From Pachyseris speciosa (Eukaryota > Cnidaria > Anthozoa > Scleractinia > Pachyseridae), in contig JAEMWC010000278.1 of NCBI GenBank assembly GCA_016490735.1, positions 152,001-216,000 of the forward strand: 64,000 nt of DNA, given 5' to 3'. Positions 36,658-48,300 of the stretch are shown here, piece after piece (positions within the stretch are counted from its first letter, which is position 1; each line of letters opens with the position of its first letter). Below the pieces are notes generated by a model. It did no database searches, was not told the DNA's origin, and saw only the letters and a program-made list of their open reading frames with translations. The position numbers and the translations under genes are program-made.

Positions 36658-37292
36658 CAGTCAAATGTCTATTAAGCGGCCCTCTATTAAGCGGTCACCC
36701 TCTATTAAAAGGACACTTATCAAATTCCCAAAAAGCGGTCCCCTTATTTACTGTAAATTTAACCTCTGTTAAGCGGTCACCTCTATTAAGGGGACGTGGT
36801 CACCAATCAGAATTCCCAATTGGCTAATTAATTTCATTGTGTTTCATCTCTATTAAGCGGTCACTTTGTCAATTATCATGCGATATTTTGACACCACGAT
36901 ACGCAAACCATGTCCAGTTTCTTTCGAACAGCTCTTCAAACAACATAATAAAGAGGTACATATAATCAGCGTAAGAGTGGTTCATGTTGAAAGGTAAAAC
37001 TGAACGTTATTACATAAATGTGGCTTACAACAAAGACAAATGCCTTATAAACAACATTAGAATCTTAGAACTATAGACGTGAACTTCCTTGAAAATGCAA
37101 TTACTTGATGTTTTTCTCATATTTGTGTTACTGTCGTTGTTAACTAATACAATACAATGTATACATGCCAAAGTTCCATTTTGCCATATCATGATGTACT
37201 ACATTCTGGAAAACCTATTTTAAGCGGTCAGCCTCTATTAAGCGGTCAGTTGGCTCTCTCCTGAGGGTGGCCGCTAAATAGAGGTTTGACTG
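36658..37292. mobile_element. pogo/Tc1-like MITE with AAGCGGTCA sub-repeats
   Basis: The inverted ends are CAGTCAAATGTCTATTAAGC and the reverse complement of CAGTCAAACCTCTATTTAGC. TA lies on both sides (36656-36657 and 37293-37294). Both ends carry several internal copies of CTCTATTAAGCGGTCA. The size is 635 bp with no transposase. Ends of this kind with a TA duplication are usual for pogo/Tigger-like families in invertebrates. Confidence 0.75.
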
Positions 37293-37394
37293 TAGCTGAA
37301 ATGTATCATTGATGTATGGGAATATTCGAAAAGGTGGGTGACTAGAAAACTAAGACCTCAGACCTAGAAAACTAGTCAAGAGTCAAGTCAAGTC

Positions 37395-38449
37395 ATGGCG
37401 GACGTACGTGTTTTAGTCGAGGAGGAAACCGACAATGCAACAGAGGAATTAACCAATTCGCTGCTATCTATTAATGCTAAAAGCCAGTTTAAATGGAATG
37501 GCTCGGTGGAACTTTTTGAGTCATTTTTACATAAGAAAAACTTGGTTTATCAGACCATTTTACAGTTCTTTGCTCAGCACCCTGGCCTTTGATTGAATGC
37601 GAGGCTAGGGGTGACCTAGTTTTGATACAAACCTACCTGCTTTTCTTATGGAAATTATGCTGATTAAACACTAGTTATCAAAAGAAAAACGTGATATACT
37701 TAAGAAAAGTAGGTAGGTTTGTATCAAAACAAGGTCACCTCCAGCCTCGCTTTCGCCGACAACTGTAAAATGGTCTATTCTCTGACGAAATTGCAAAGAT
37801 CTGGTCCGAGATTAGCGGCATTAAATCCATTCTAACCAACAGAGACGGATTTCGGCCACTGCAACAGGAGCTAGACGAACTTCGACTCAAATGCACAACT
37901 TATGAATCTACTATTGACTATCTTGAGAAAGAAAAAGCTAGTCTCCTTGAGGTAATCAAACTACTCTCTGCTGATGACAACCGCAACTGCTCCACCGATA
38001 CCAGCGACGGCAATAAAACAAGCAATTGTACTACAAGAGACAATGAATGGACTGAGGTTAGTAATTCGAAGAAAAAGAGAAAGAAACCAAAAACCATCAC
38101 TGGAGAAGCCCGTCACCAAAATACTTCCAACATTTCATGTCGGTACGAACGATCTTAAGTCCTCTGAACCTCAAGAAATTGCTGAAGGGATTGTTAACAT
38201 CGGTGATTAAAAATACAAAATCACTCTCCAGGCTGCAAGATACCAATTTCGTTCTTGATTTTGAGATCAGACGAAAATCTCGATTGCAAAATAAATGAGG
38301 TGAACAGAATCGTAAACCGCTTTGCCAAGCAATATGCATGGAGAACGATCTCTCACTCTAACATCAAGAGAGAGCATCTCAACGCTAGTGGGCTGCATTT
38401 GAACGAGCAAGGTAGAAAGCTATTAGTTGTTTCTCATATAAACCTATGA
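37395..38449 (+). pseudogene. LINE ORF1 remnant (coiled coil plus esterase-like domain)
   Basis: Several frames combine. MADVRVLVEEETDNATEE opens at 37395. From about 37775 a coiled-coil segment includes LEKEKASLLEVIKLLSAD and EVSNSKKKRKK. Next comes HVGTNDLKSSEPQEIAEG (about 38130-38200) and, in a further frame, VNRIVNRF followed by ASGLHLNEQGRKLL (to 38449). GTND and GLHLN are hallmarks of the SGNH-esterase-like ORF1 found in CR1/L2-type LINEs. Frameshifts and a 148-bp MITE (37601-37748) break it. ORF1 proteins bind LINE RNA. Confidence 0.6.
37601..37748. mobile_element. Palindromic MITE within LINE ORF1
   Basis: The left arm GAGGCTAGGGGTGACCTAG continues through TTTTGATACAAACCTACC; the right arm is its near-exact reverse complement. 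The arms are about 48 bp and the central spacer about 50 bp. GC extends the symmetry by two bases on both sides. No clear target duplication is seen. Confidence 0.7.
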
Positions 38450-38545
38450 CAAGAACCTTGCCCGGATCTTGAAGGGTCTTCCTCAAGCCCCTCTTCTCAT
38501 GCCCATTCTGTCCCTCCTAATATATTTTCTTCTAATACTCAAGCA

Positions 38546-40719
38546 TTGATTCCCAACAAACGTGGCTTTAAAATGGCCTGCCTAAACATCACTAGTCTCC
38601 CGAGACACATCGACGAGCTTCGCATCATTTTGCATAGTAAATACCTCGATTTGTTGGCAGTTAATGAAACTCGGTTACATGAAATTATTGCCGATAATGA
38701 AGTCAGTATTGATGGTTACGATGTCGTTCGCCGCGACCGACCGCTTAACAGCAGAAATGTAGGTGGGGTTTGCTTTTATATTCGTTCTAATATTAACTAT
38801 ATATAATATTCGCAAGGACCTCGTATTTGATCAACTTGAAAGCCTTGCTATTGAAATTAGCAATCCCAGATGCAAACCTTTTTTATTGTTGCTACATGGT
38901 ATAGACCTCCCAATTCACCTTTTGAATTATTTTCCGTTTTTGAATCATGTTGGAATGGAATTATTATTATATTTTATTTGTATTTATATGGAATTTTTGT
39001 ACTCGTTTGTATTTATATCATTTTTTTCGTGTGTTTTTAATATTTCTTCTTTTTCCCATTTTTGCCATTTGCCATTTTTTCTTTTTGATGACTTCACACT
39101 CCGTACTCCGTACTCCGCACTCCGCACTCCGCGTTTTAGGAACAACCAACGAGAATAACTAATTCGACCGAAATCGCAATGGTTTTTAATAAATTTTTCG
39201 CAGAAATCGGTCCTGAACTGTCCAGGGATATAGAAGAAGTCAGCATGTCTTTTGATGAATATGTTTACCAAACTAGCAATTGTTTTAGTTTTCAGCGTGT
39301 GACTCAATCGCACGTTTTGTCCCACATAAATAAATTATGCAAGAGAAAGGTAACAAGTCTCGATTCTGTGTCAGCAAGACTTCTAAGAGAATGTCCGCAT
39401 TTCATCTCCGGGTCACTCGCTCTGATATTCAATCAATCGATCGATACTGGTATTTTTCCCTATGAATGGAAGAATGCAAGAATCACCCCTCTTTTTAAGA
39501 AAGCAGGAAGTAGGAGTGATCCTTCGGAATTATCGACCGATTTCGATTATCCCAATTGTGGCCAAGGTTTTCGATGCGAATTATTTATGATCAGTTGTAT
39601 CTTCTCAGTAGACACCAATCCGGCTTTCGCTCGCTTCATTCTACAGTTACTGTACTGATTGAAGCGACTGATACCTGGTCTTTAAATATCGATCGTGGCT
39701 TTATTAATGCCGTTGTATTTTTAGATCTTAAAAGGGCCTTCGATACTGCGGACCACTCTATTCTTCTTTCAAAACTACAAGCTTATGGTATTCATGGTTC
39801 CACAAATCAATGGTTCTGCTCTTATTTAAAAAACCGAACCCAAACGTGTCTTGTAAACGGAAATAAATCGTCCAGAATGTTCCTTCGCTGTGGTGTCCCA
39901 CAGGGAACGATTCTGGGGCCCGTCCTATTTCTATTATACATAAATGATTTGCCTAATTGCCTCCAGCATTCCCAACCAAGGATGTACGCCGATGATACTA
40001 GTATTACTTGTGCTGGTAGTGATGTTGATGAAATAAATAGCTGTATTAATGTTGATCTGGAGAGAATTCGCGTGTGGCTTGCAGCTAATAAACTAACTTT
40101 AAATATGACAAAGACAGAATTTCTTTTGATCGGTTCCAAGCAAAGGCTTTTAACTTTTACAGCGAATCCCACTGCTAATATCAACCAGTTTTCGATAAAA
40201 CAAGTTTCGACTGTTAAATCCTTAGGTGTACACATTGATGAAAATCTTTCTTTGGAGTGTCATATCAACGAGCTTTCTAAAAGAATTGCTTCTGGTATAA
40301 GCGCCATTAAACGTATAAGGTATTCGGTCCCATACAAGACTTAACTTTCCATTTACAATTCATTAGTCCAACCCCATTTTGATTACTGCAGCTCGGTGTG
40401 GGGATCCTGTTCTAAGAGTCTTTCTCAAAAGTTACAAAATCGCGCAGCTCGCGTAATAACTTTTTTAAATCACGATTGTAGAACTGATGAATTGTTGTGG
40501 AAGGTAAACTGGCTTGATTCTTTAACTTATAACTTAAGAGATAGTGACGGTACGCTTGCTATCCAACAGCCCCACACTAATTATTCATTTAAAAGAAGTC
40601 TGTCCTATAGTGGAGCTATACTGTGGAATAGCTTGCCCTCGTATATCCGACAGTCGCCCTCTCTTGACGAATTTAAACCCAAGTTGATGAATTACGATTT
40701 TAATAATAGTCTTTTATAA
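38546..40719 (+). pseudogene. LINE ORF2 remnant (APE endonuclease and reverse transcriptase)
   Basis: The start MIPNKRGFKMACLNITSLP opens an AP-type endonuclease, with AVNETRLHE and GGVCFYIRS. The domain breaks off near 38955; about 180 bp of AT-rich sequence with an ACTCCGT/ACTCCGC array (39092-39132) follows. RT sequence resumes at 39179 and, after a shift, at 39556: VFLDLKRAFDTADH with the first catalytic Asp, CGVPQGTILGPVLF, and MYADDTSI with the Asp pair. The tail (to 40719) has RAARVITF and AILWNSLPSYIRQ. At least three frame breaks and a lost endonuclease half make it inactive. It ends in a (TTACC)n array at 40838-40870. Features fit the CR1/L2 group. Confidence 0.75.
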
Positions 40720-40870
40720 ATTTCTGATTTTGCGTTTATACACGGCTTCCTTGTAAAGCAGGGTATTTTGTTTTTCATCATATCTTTTATTCTAGTAGTT
40801 ATTTATAATCTTATTTAGTTAGGAAATACCGTGTCTAAATAAAAATTTTACCTTACCTTACCTTACCTTA

Positions 40871-41335
40871 CTCAGGCCCCCCTCACCCCTACCCACCCCC
40901 CCCCCGACCCCAAATCTGAAAAACTCAGACCCCCTCATAAATATATAATTTTTAAAGTGAAATAAACGTGGGCAAAATGAATATTCGTCGTTCAGTGCGC
41001 TGAAATGTTACACCCTCTATTTAGGTAGGTAACAAACACTTCACCTTTGTTATCTCATGTTATTATTATCGGCTCTGGAACACAAGACCTGGAAAACTCA
41101 GACCCCCCCCCCCCATCCCCCCCCCCCCAAATTTCTGGAAAACTCAGACCGCCTGATAATTTCAGCGCACTGTATGCCGATAATTCATTTTGCCCACGTT
41201 TATTTTACTTTGAAAATTGCATAGTTATGAGGGGGTCTGAGTTTTCCAGATTGGGGGGGTCTGCGTTTTCCAGATTTGGGAGGGGTTGGGGGGGGGGGGG
41301 GGTCTGAGTTTTCTAGGTCTGAGGTCTGAGGACTG
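40871..41335. repeat. C/G-run and AACTCAGACC-type inverted array
   Basis: AAAACTCAGACC-like units with poly-C on the left half (40868-41155) face TCTGAGTTTT-like units with poly-G on the right half (41229-41340). The segments around GAAATAAACGTGGGCAAAATG at 40970 and its reverse complement near 41190 confirm the inverted symmetry. This forms the inner part of the 4-kb element's right end. Confidence 0.65.
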
Positions 41336-41376
41336 ACTCTTCTAGGTCTGAGTTTTTTAGTCGCCCCCGAAAAGGT

Positions 41377-43106
41377 TCATATTATCGTAATATGCTACGG
41401 TTAATATCTACATATAAGATCAAAATAAACGTCTTTTAACCTGAAATGTTGTGTATTGTCGTTCTTGTAGCTGAATACGGCAAGTTTTAGCGATTTGAAG
41501 AGTTTTGCGTACGACGTTTACTTGAGCGTATACCGGTAGAATGACAAAGGATGAAAGATCTGATTTCCACGATTTTGGACTGCCCCAGCGCCGAGCCAAT
41601 TTTCAACAGCAAATTCCTATCGCAAAGCCTCCAAACCGCACACTGGGCAAGCTGAAAGCCAGAGGTTTCTTCTAGTACCATTACATTTGAACTGAAACCG
41701 TACTTCGTTCAAACCTCGAGGCGCTAGACCTCAATATCGAGAAATCTAGTAATCGAATATCAAAGGATCCGTAGCTGGACTTTGGTGTGCTGGCTGTAAC
41801 AGTCACGCCGTTTGCTCCTTTCCGATTGGATGATATCAAGCAATGCCCTTTACATAAATGCTTCCCTTGGAAGGGGAAGTGGAGGCAAATAAACAGCAGC
41901 GATCTTTCTACTAACCAGCCTGGGGTTAAGCGAATTGCGCGTGACGGAGGCCCGGCTCGACGCCAAGCTCTGCGCTTCCCCCAGTCTGGTTAGTTCTTTC
42001 CTTACAAGGACCGTTTAAGCCGCTCTCAGAAGTCTAAAGTAATTTATAAGGCCGGTTGCTGGGACTGCAGTGATTTTTGTATCGGTAAGACAAGAACTTA
42101 AGCCAGCTTTTGATGTGAACATCAGCAGTGACAGAAGCGCCTCTGGTAGTAAGAAGTTATGGCTTTATTAATAAGGTGTACCCTTTTACATATTTACTGT
42201 TACATAGTTTTTCTTAATCTCGGTTTTAGATCCCTGTATTAAAAGTATATAAACAGTTGGCAAAGATACTTCTTATGAGTAAGGAGAGAGCAATACAACC
42301 ACGTCTGAATATCACATCGTTTATACAAAATACGATTTAAGTGCCAAGCATTTACAAACAAGACCCTTAAAAAAAAATGGGTCAGCTGATTTGTGAGTAG
42401 ATTTTATTAAGGGAAGAATGAACACATCTCAGACGAGCGTTCTATAGCCTGTGCAGATGTCAAGTCTGAAATCTGGATATAAAAATTGAACTATACTCAC
42501 ATAATTCTATAAAACTAACGTATAACATGGACGATCAATTGTGATTAACAAATTATGTCAATCCTTAGGTAACGTACGTTCTTTCTTTTTAAGAAAGTAC
42601 GAGATTGACCATATAGAAACAGCAACCACGAAACAATCACATTGGCTGTTTTTCGCATAAAGGCTTTTAAAAAATAAAAACTAATATATAGAAGATAAAT
42701 ATAACATAGTCCGCCCTTTCATCGTTCTACTTTGATATAGCTTGAGCCGTACGACTTAGCAGTTTGACGATTACGCCAAAGCCCATTTTAAGATGAGGGC
42801 TCTAAACATTACGACACGAACAGGTGTCCACGTTCTGCACTGGTCCTCTCTCCAAGAGATCATAAACATAAACCGTATGCGTTACTCACATTCCGAGTTT
42901 CTAATCGTCCGCTCTACCTATACATGCTTTCATTTAGATTATTGTTTAAGATAAAAGGGTTTCTTAAGGAATATGCGAGAAAAGCTGGTTTTGATTAGGG
43001 CTACTGGGATTCCGGGAAGAAAACTGGCGGCAACAATGTGTGGTTACTCCAATTTTCTTTTAAAATTCTAACAACCCTTGCGAAGATCTGCTATTCTCCT
43101 AGCCCC

Positions 43107-43111
<5 letters not shown>
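41377..43111. other. No gene recognised
   Basis: Short frames only. I see no terminal repeats. Some frames near 41787-41993 look protein-like but have no splice or domain support. Confidence 0.35.

Positions 43112-43184
<73 letters not shown>
43112..43184. repeat. (AAT)n microsatellite
   Basis: An uninterrupted run of about 24 triplets. The poly-Asn and poly-Tyr frames across it are artefacts. Confidence 0.95.
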
Positions 43185-44585
43185 GATTGCGTCAACATCG
43201 AGGTTGGTAGTTTGTGTAAGTATGCGAGAAACAGTCCTGAAAGGCTGCTTAAGGCAACTGAAAAGATGTAGTCCATGGGCCAGAGCAGCTGCTCGGTACC
43301 ACTGAAGGGGAGAAAATGTGATTGATATCTGATGAAAGGTTATATCAAGGACTTTTCAAATTCACTTGATAGCAATCGTCAAAGAGTAGCTTTCAGATTT
43401 TTTCGTGTACTCGTTTTTTTCAAAAATATTGCTGTAACATGGAAACGAGGCTAGCATTATTAAAACTTATTTTAAATGCGTTCTTTATTTATTATATAAA
43501 TAAACAATTACATTTTACAGTAAGCAGCATTTCTGGACATTTTTTGGTTAAAATTCCAACTTTATTAGTTAATTAAAAAAATAGCAAATGAAACCATGAA
43601 GCTCAAACTTGTGTAAGTTTCACTGCATGGTAAGTACTTTAAAGTTCTTGTCAAATTTTCCCATTTTAGACGCTTTTTGCCAAGTAACATAGAGAAATTA
43701 GGCTTTCAAAAGTCATAGGCAACACTTTTAAGTAGCTCACTAGTTTAGATCAAGACAAAATACTTACTAACGTTCGAGAGTTGCCGATCGAAACTTGACT
43801 TCTATCAGTACAATTGCAATTGTTTTATTCCAATGGACCAAACTAAACGACCTCGCTATAAAACTTGTATTATTCACTTTTCAGTGAAATGATTAAATTT
43901 TGCTAATTAACCCTAAGGATCTCGATTCTTGGTAGTCTAGTACTATTGAAGGCGGCTACAATTAGAAATCATACTAGCCATCGTTTCATCTGGCAAAGAA
44001 TCAGGCTAAGGAACGAGAAATTCCCGTAGTCAGTTATCGCAGGAAATGCCGTAGTCTTTCTTCAATGACGCGAGAATTGGAGAGCATTCATCAAACAAGG
44101 GAGGCTGCGAAGCAGATTCCTGAGTTTGATGTGGAAAGCGAACAGCAAAGACCTCGTCGGCAAGAGCTAAGCACGAGCAGAACTTCCGAAAATGTCCAAT
44201 TTTTCGTGAAAAGAAAAATAGATATAAAAAGGTACAAGTACACGCAATCCTTTGACTCAGTTCGTTGACTCGACTGCTGATGCCTCGATTAGAAAAGCTG
44301 CTGTTGGTAAGGGTGATAGCAGAATTACTGGCTCTGCCTCTCGTGATTTGTCCTATCGAGACAAAGCAAGTAAGACGTCATACCACAGCCGTGCGTGCGA
44401 ATTATGTCGACGGCATCGGCAACGAAATCGTCATTTAACTTCTCGTTATTGTAACTCTTTCGTGATTAGTCCAATTTGTTTAACTTGTAAAATGCTGGCG
44501 AAATATATCCTGGAGCCAAATTAGTAAAAACGACGTTGAAGTTGGGAAAAAAGAGAGAACAGTTGACCGTCATACGCTCACATTC
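43185..44585. other. No gene recognised; two small overlapping frames
   Basis: Frames at 44065-44268 and 44252-44524 overlap and could be a worn ORF. The second has a Cys/His-rich stretch (CELCRRHRQRNRH). No family is recognised. It could be an upstream piece of the LINE that starts near 45363, but the MITE in between prevents a firm link. Confidence 0.3.
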
Positions 44586-44745
44586 TCCACAAAACCTAAA
44601 ATTTGGTCATTTCACGTTGTTGTTTTGCTGAGGACGGCAAAGAAATGTACCAAACGCACGTGCATGCAGAGCGATTGTTTCTGCTCATTAAGCCTATTGT
44701 TTTGTGGGGTTCTCGTTGTCGTCTCCGTCCTCCTTGCTCAAGCTC
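44586..44745. repeat. Dispersed 160-bp block, copy 1
   Basis: It matches 59865-60020 in the same orientation. Shared blocks include TTGGTCATTTCACGTTGTT, GAGGACGGCAAAGAAATG and CCTATTGTTTTGTGG. It is a fragment of an unclassified repeat with no ORF. Confidence 0.7.
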
Positions 44746-44786
44746 TCTAATATTGACGGCATAGCAATGGTCCAAAATATACATTA

Positions 44787-45360
44787 CTTGCCAAAAATTT
44801 TGGAAGATTTTAATTTCGGACAAGAAAAAAGTGCCCGAAAATAAAACCGTCCGAAATTTGAAGCGTCCGAAAGTTTTACAGAACAGTATAAAACTTTTAA
44901 GTGCTTTCTTGGGCCACGCCATCACTTGTATTCAACACCAACTGATATACATAACATAGCTAGAACTTTGATTACGCTTTGCTCGTTCTTTTTATCACTA
45001 GAAAGAAAAAAACATGTTTCTTTTATGAAAAACACATAATGAAGATAAATTCCTTTCGAGCTCCAAAGCCCTTAGTTTCCTTTATGGAGCGAACTCTAGT
45101 TGAGACATTGCTTTAGATAACTGCTCAACAGAATTTGCGCTATTTCTCGTCGGTGACATCTGTAAAACCTTGAAGGTGCAGTAAAAGTACCATTTTCACA
45201 GATGTTGTTTCCGTCCTATTCCTGTCTTGCAGGCGTAAATTTACTTTAGCCATGTTTCAGCAAAGTGTCCGAAATTTGCCCGAAATTAGATAAAAAGTGT
45301 CCGAAAATTAAACGTCTGAAATAAAACATCCAAAAATTTAACGTCCGAAAGTTTTGCCAA
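44787..45360. mobile_element. MITE with TA duplication, next to LINE start
   Basis: The ends are CTTGCCAAAA on the left and TTTTGCCAAG on the right. TA flanks both (44785-44786 and 45361-45362). Inside both ends, TTTCGGAC and GTCCGAAA units recur in opposite orientation. It is 574 bp with no ORF. Its right end overlaps the first three codons of the open frame that leads into the LINE, so that frame's upstream TTG is not a natural start. Confidence 0.5.
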
Positions 45361-45362
45361 GT

Positions 45363-48300
45363 AGTATTAGAGACAACCATAAAACATTTGCTGAAGTGGC
45401 TGACAGTAAGAAGTCAATGGTTTTGCTTGAAGAAACGGACAGCAAGCGTATTGACATGGTCTATGACGTTTACAGAGATAGTTCGATAAAGAATGCCGAG
45501 AGAGAAAAGAGAGGCTCACAAAGAGGTCATGAATACAGAAACATCAAGACAGACCACAAGATGTATGTATGCGCCGAACAATGGCTGCAATGCGTATTTA
45601 TGCTCGTTATTTTCCTTTCATATTTCTTGTGTTTTTTTATGTCAGCATCTATTTTAGTCGACTTTTCGCGTTTTTACAAAGCTCCTCACTTGGAAAAAGC
45701 GACTTTTAGAGTTCACCAAAGCAGTTTCCTTCGCTTAAAGCGAAAGCTGTTTGTATCGCGGCCGGTGTGTTTATGGATGAAGCATGGATATCTTTGTTAT
45801 TCTCTCTCTGTTAAAATTGACATAACTGTCCATATGGATGTTGAACTAAATCCTGGACCAACTTCTTCGTCTTCAAGATCCACATGGAAGCGGCCCTATC
45901 GTGGATGCCGGAGTGGAAGAACGGTCAGGGCGCGTGAAGCAACGAAGGTTTTTAATATTCAAGCCGCCATGACACCTCGTCGTCACCAATTTGCATTTCA
46001 CTCAGGACGCAATGACAACAATCTTGTTCGTATTCCGCTGATATCACCTCGGTCATGCTGTCGTCCACCACTACGTTTCGGTGTTTGGAATGCTCGCTCA
46101 CTGAAAACCAAAGTGTCGTCGCTATGTGATCTTATGTTATCTCATCGTCTTGACCTCTTATCTGTGACTGAATCGTGGCTTACCGCGAACGATAGCATCA
46201 CCATCGCCGACCTTACGAATTCACTTAATGATTACGCTGTTTATCACCTGCCAAGAACCACTTGTAGAGGAGGTGGACTTGCTGTTATCGCACGGAAAGG
46301 GCTCCAAGTTACGCGAAATGAAGGCTGTATTTTTTCTACTTTCGAACATTTTGATTTAACTGTCACCTCTGGTAATAAGGTTTTTCGCCTTGTGACAGTA
46401 TATCGGCCTCCACCGTCCAGGAAAAATGGCTTTACAGTAGAAAAGTTTTTCTCAGAATTCTCTGCGTTCTTAGAGGAGTTGACTGTTATATCCTATCAAT
46501 TTCTTCTTTGTGGTGATTTCAACTTTCATGTTGATGACAATGCAAATGCAAACGCTAAACAATTCCACGATCTTCTTTTTTCTGCAGATCTGAAACAGCA
46601 TGTTAATGGCCCTACCCATCGTTTGGGTCATACTTTGGATCTTCTCATCACTCGCGAGATGGATACTCTAATTTCTCATACAAGAATTTTACCAGATCTT
46701 CTCTCTGACCATCTAGCGGTTGTGTGCTTCATAAATTTACCGCGGCCTCCTGCCACTCGTATAACTGTTACGCGTCGGAAGACTCGGGACATTGATCTTG
46801 ATGCTTTTCGGATGGACATCTCCCGTGCCTTCTCTAAGGAACCAGTTGATGACTTGGACGACAAGATAACTGCGTTTGATAACACATTGCGTCTTCTACT
46901 TGACAAGTACGCCCCAGAACAAACTAGGAACATAACCCTTAGGCCACACGCGCCTTGGTTCTCAGATGATCTTCGCGAATTAAAACGTGTTAAAAGGCGC
47001 TGTGAAAGAAAATTCCAATCCACTAAGTTATCAGTCGACAAGCAAATTTACTATCAAGCCTGCCGCAATTATAATCGCTTGTTGGAGGTTTCGAAAACCA
47101 ATTACTTGAAGGACAAATTTAGTACGTCTAATATGAAGCAGCTTTTCAAGCTCGTTGATGGTATGTTCAGCGTAAAGTCTTCTCCAACTCTACCGACACA
47201 TGACTCTCTTGAACATTTGGTTGAGAGTTTTGGCGACTTCTTCGAATCTAAAATCATCAATATCAGACGTTCTCTCTCTCAACAACCCTCCTCGCGGCCT
47301 AAATGTGTGACTGATGTATCGTGCTCTACCTCCTTCAGTCAGTTTGATCACGTCTCTCCTAATGGTCTCAAGACTATCATTCAGTCATCAAAAAGTAAAA
47401 GTTGTGCTCTCGATCCTATACCTACTTGGTTGTTAAAGGACTGCATTGATGTTATGTTGCCCACTCTAACTGATATCATGAACGTGTCTTTGGATCAGGG
47501 CATTTTTCCCTCTTTTTTCAAGAAGTCACTGATTCGGCCTCTGATAAAAAAGGACAACCTCGATGCTGATGTCTTTGCCAACTATCGGCCTATTTCCAAT
47601 CTATCGTTTCTCTCTAAGACATTAGAGAGAATAGTGGCTTCCCAGATTGAGGGTTATCTCACCACGAATGGCTTATTTGCTAAAATGCAATCAGCATACA
47701 GAAAGCATCATAGTACTGAAACTGCCCTTCTACGAGTTGTTAATGATATACATCAGGCAATTGACAATAAATGCGAAGCTCTTTTAGTGCTGTTAGATCT
47801 GTCCGCGGCTTTTGACACAATAGACCACGCTATTCTTCTTGATAGGCTTCGGTATCGTTATGGCTTTTCCGAAATGGTTCTTCGGTGGATTGAATCATAC
47901 CTTAAAGGTCGTCCTCAATGCATCGCCCTCGATAAGATTGTTTCTCGACCACGATATCTACCGTGTGGTGTTCCTCAAGGGTCCGCCCTTGGACCGCTGT
48001 TATTCTCGTTGTATATCGCCCCTCTTGAAGATATCATCTCCGCACACGGTTTCGACGTAATGATGTATGCTGACGACACCCAGCTCTACATTTTTATGCG
48101 TAAAGGAAACCGCATCGCTTCTCTAGAAAATCTCAGTTTGTGTCTAGATGATATCATGAGTTGGAATTTATGCAATATGCTTAAATGCAATCCGTCGAAG
48201 ACTGAGATAATTCATTTCTCTTCGCGTTTTTCACCTGCTGAGCCGATTGCTTCGATTAAAGTCGGTGATCATTACGTTCAGCCTACTAGTGTTATCAAAG

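Larger units (their letters stand above)
37336..41367. mobile_element. 4-kb TIR element with a 9-bp target duplication, carrying a LINE
   Basis: The left end reads GGGTGACTAGAAAACTAAG; the right end is the reverse complement of GGGGCGACTAAAAAACTCAG. The 9-mer CGAAAAGGT occurs at 37327-37335 and 41368-41376, directly flanking both ends. GACCTAGAAAACTCAGACC-type sub-repeats and long C/G runs fill the right end (40870-41350), which is itself partly palindromic. A 9-bp duplication is typical of Mutator-like elements, but no MULE transposase is visible. Most of the interior is the degraded LINE at 37395-40869. Confidence 0.6.

Noticed and set aside
43078..43305. Poly-Asn / poly-Tyr proteins
   Set aside because: They are translations of the (AAT)n array.
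45354..45416. Upstream extension of the LINE frame from a TTG codon
   Set aside because: The first codons lie in the adjoining MITE; the first ATG is at 45417.
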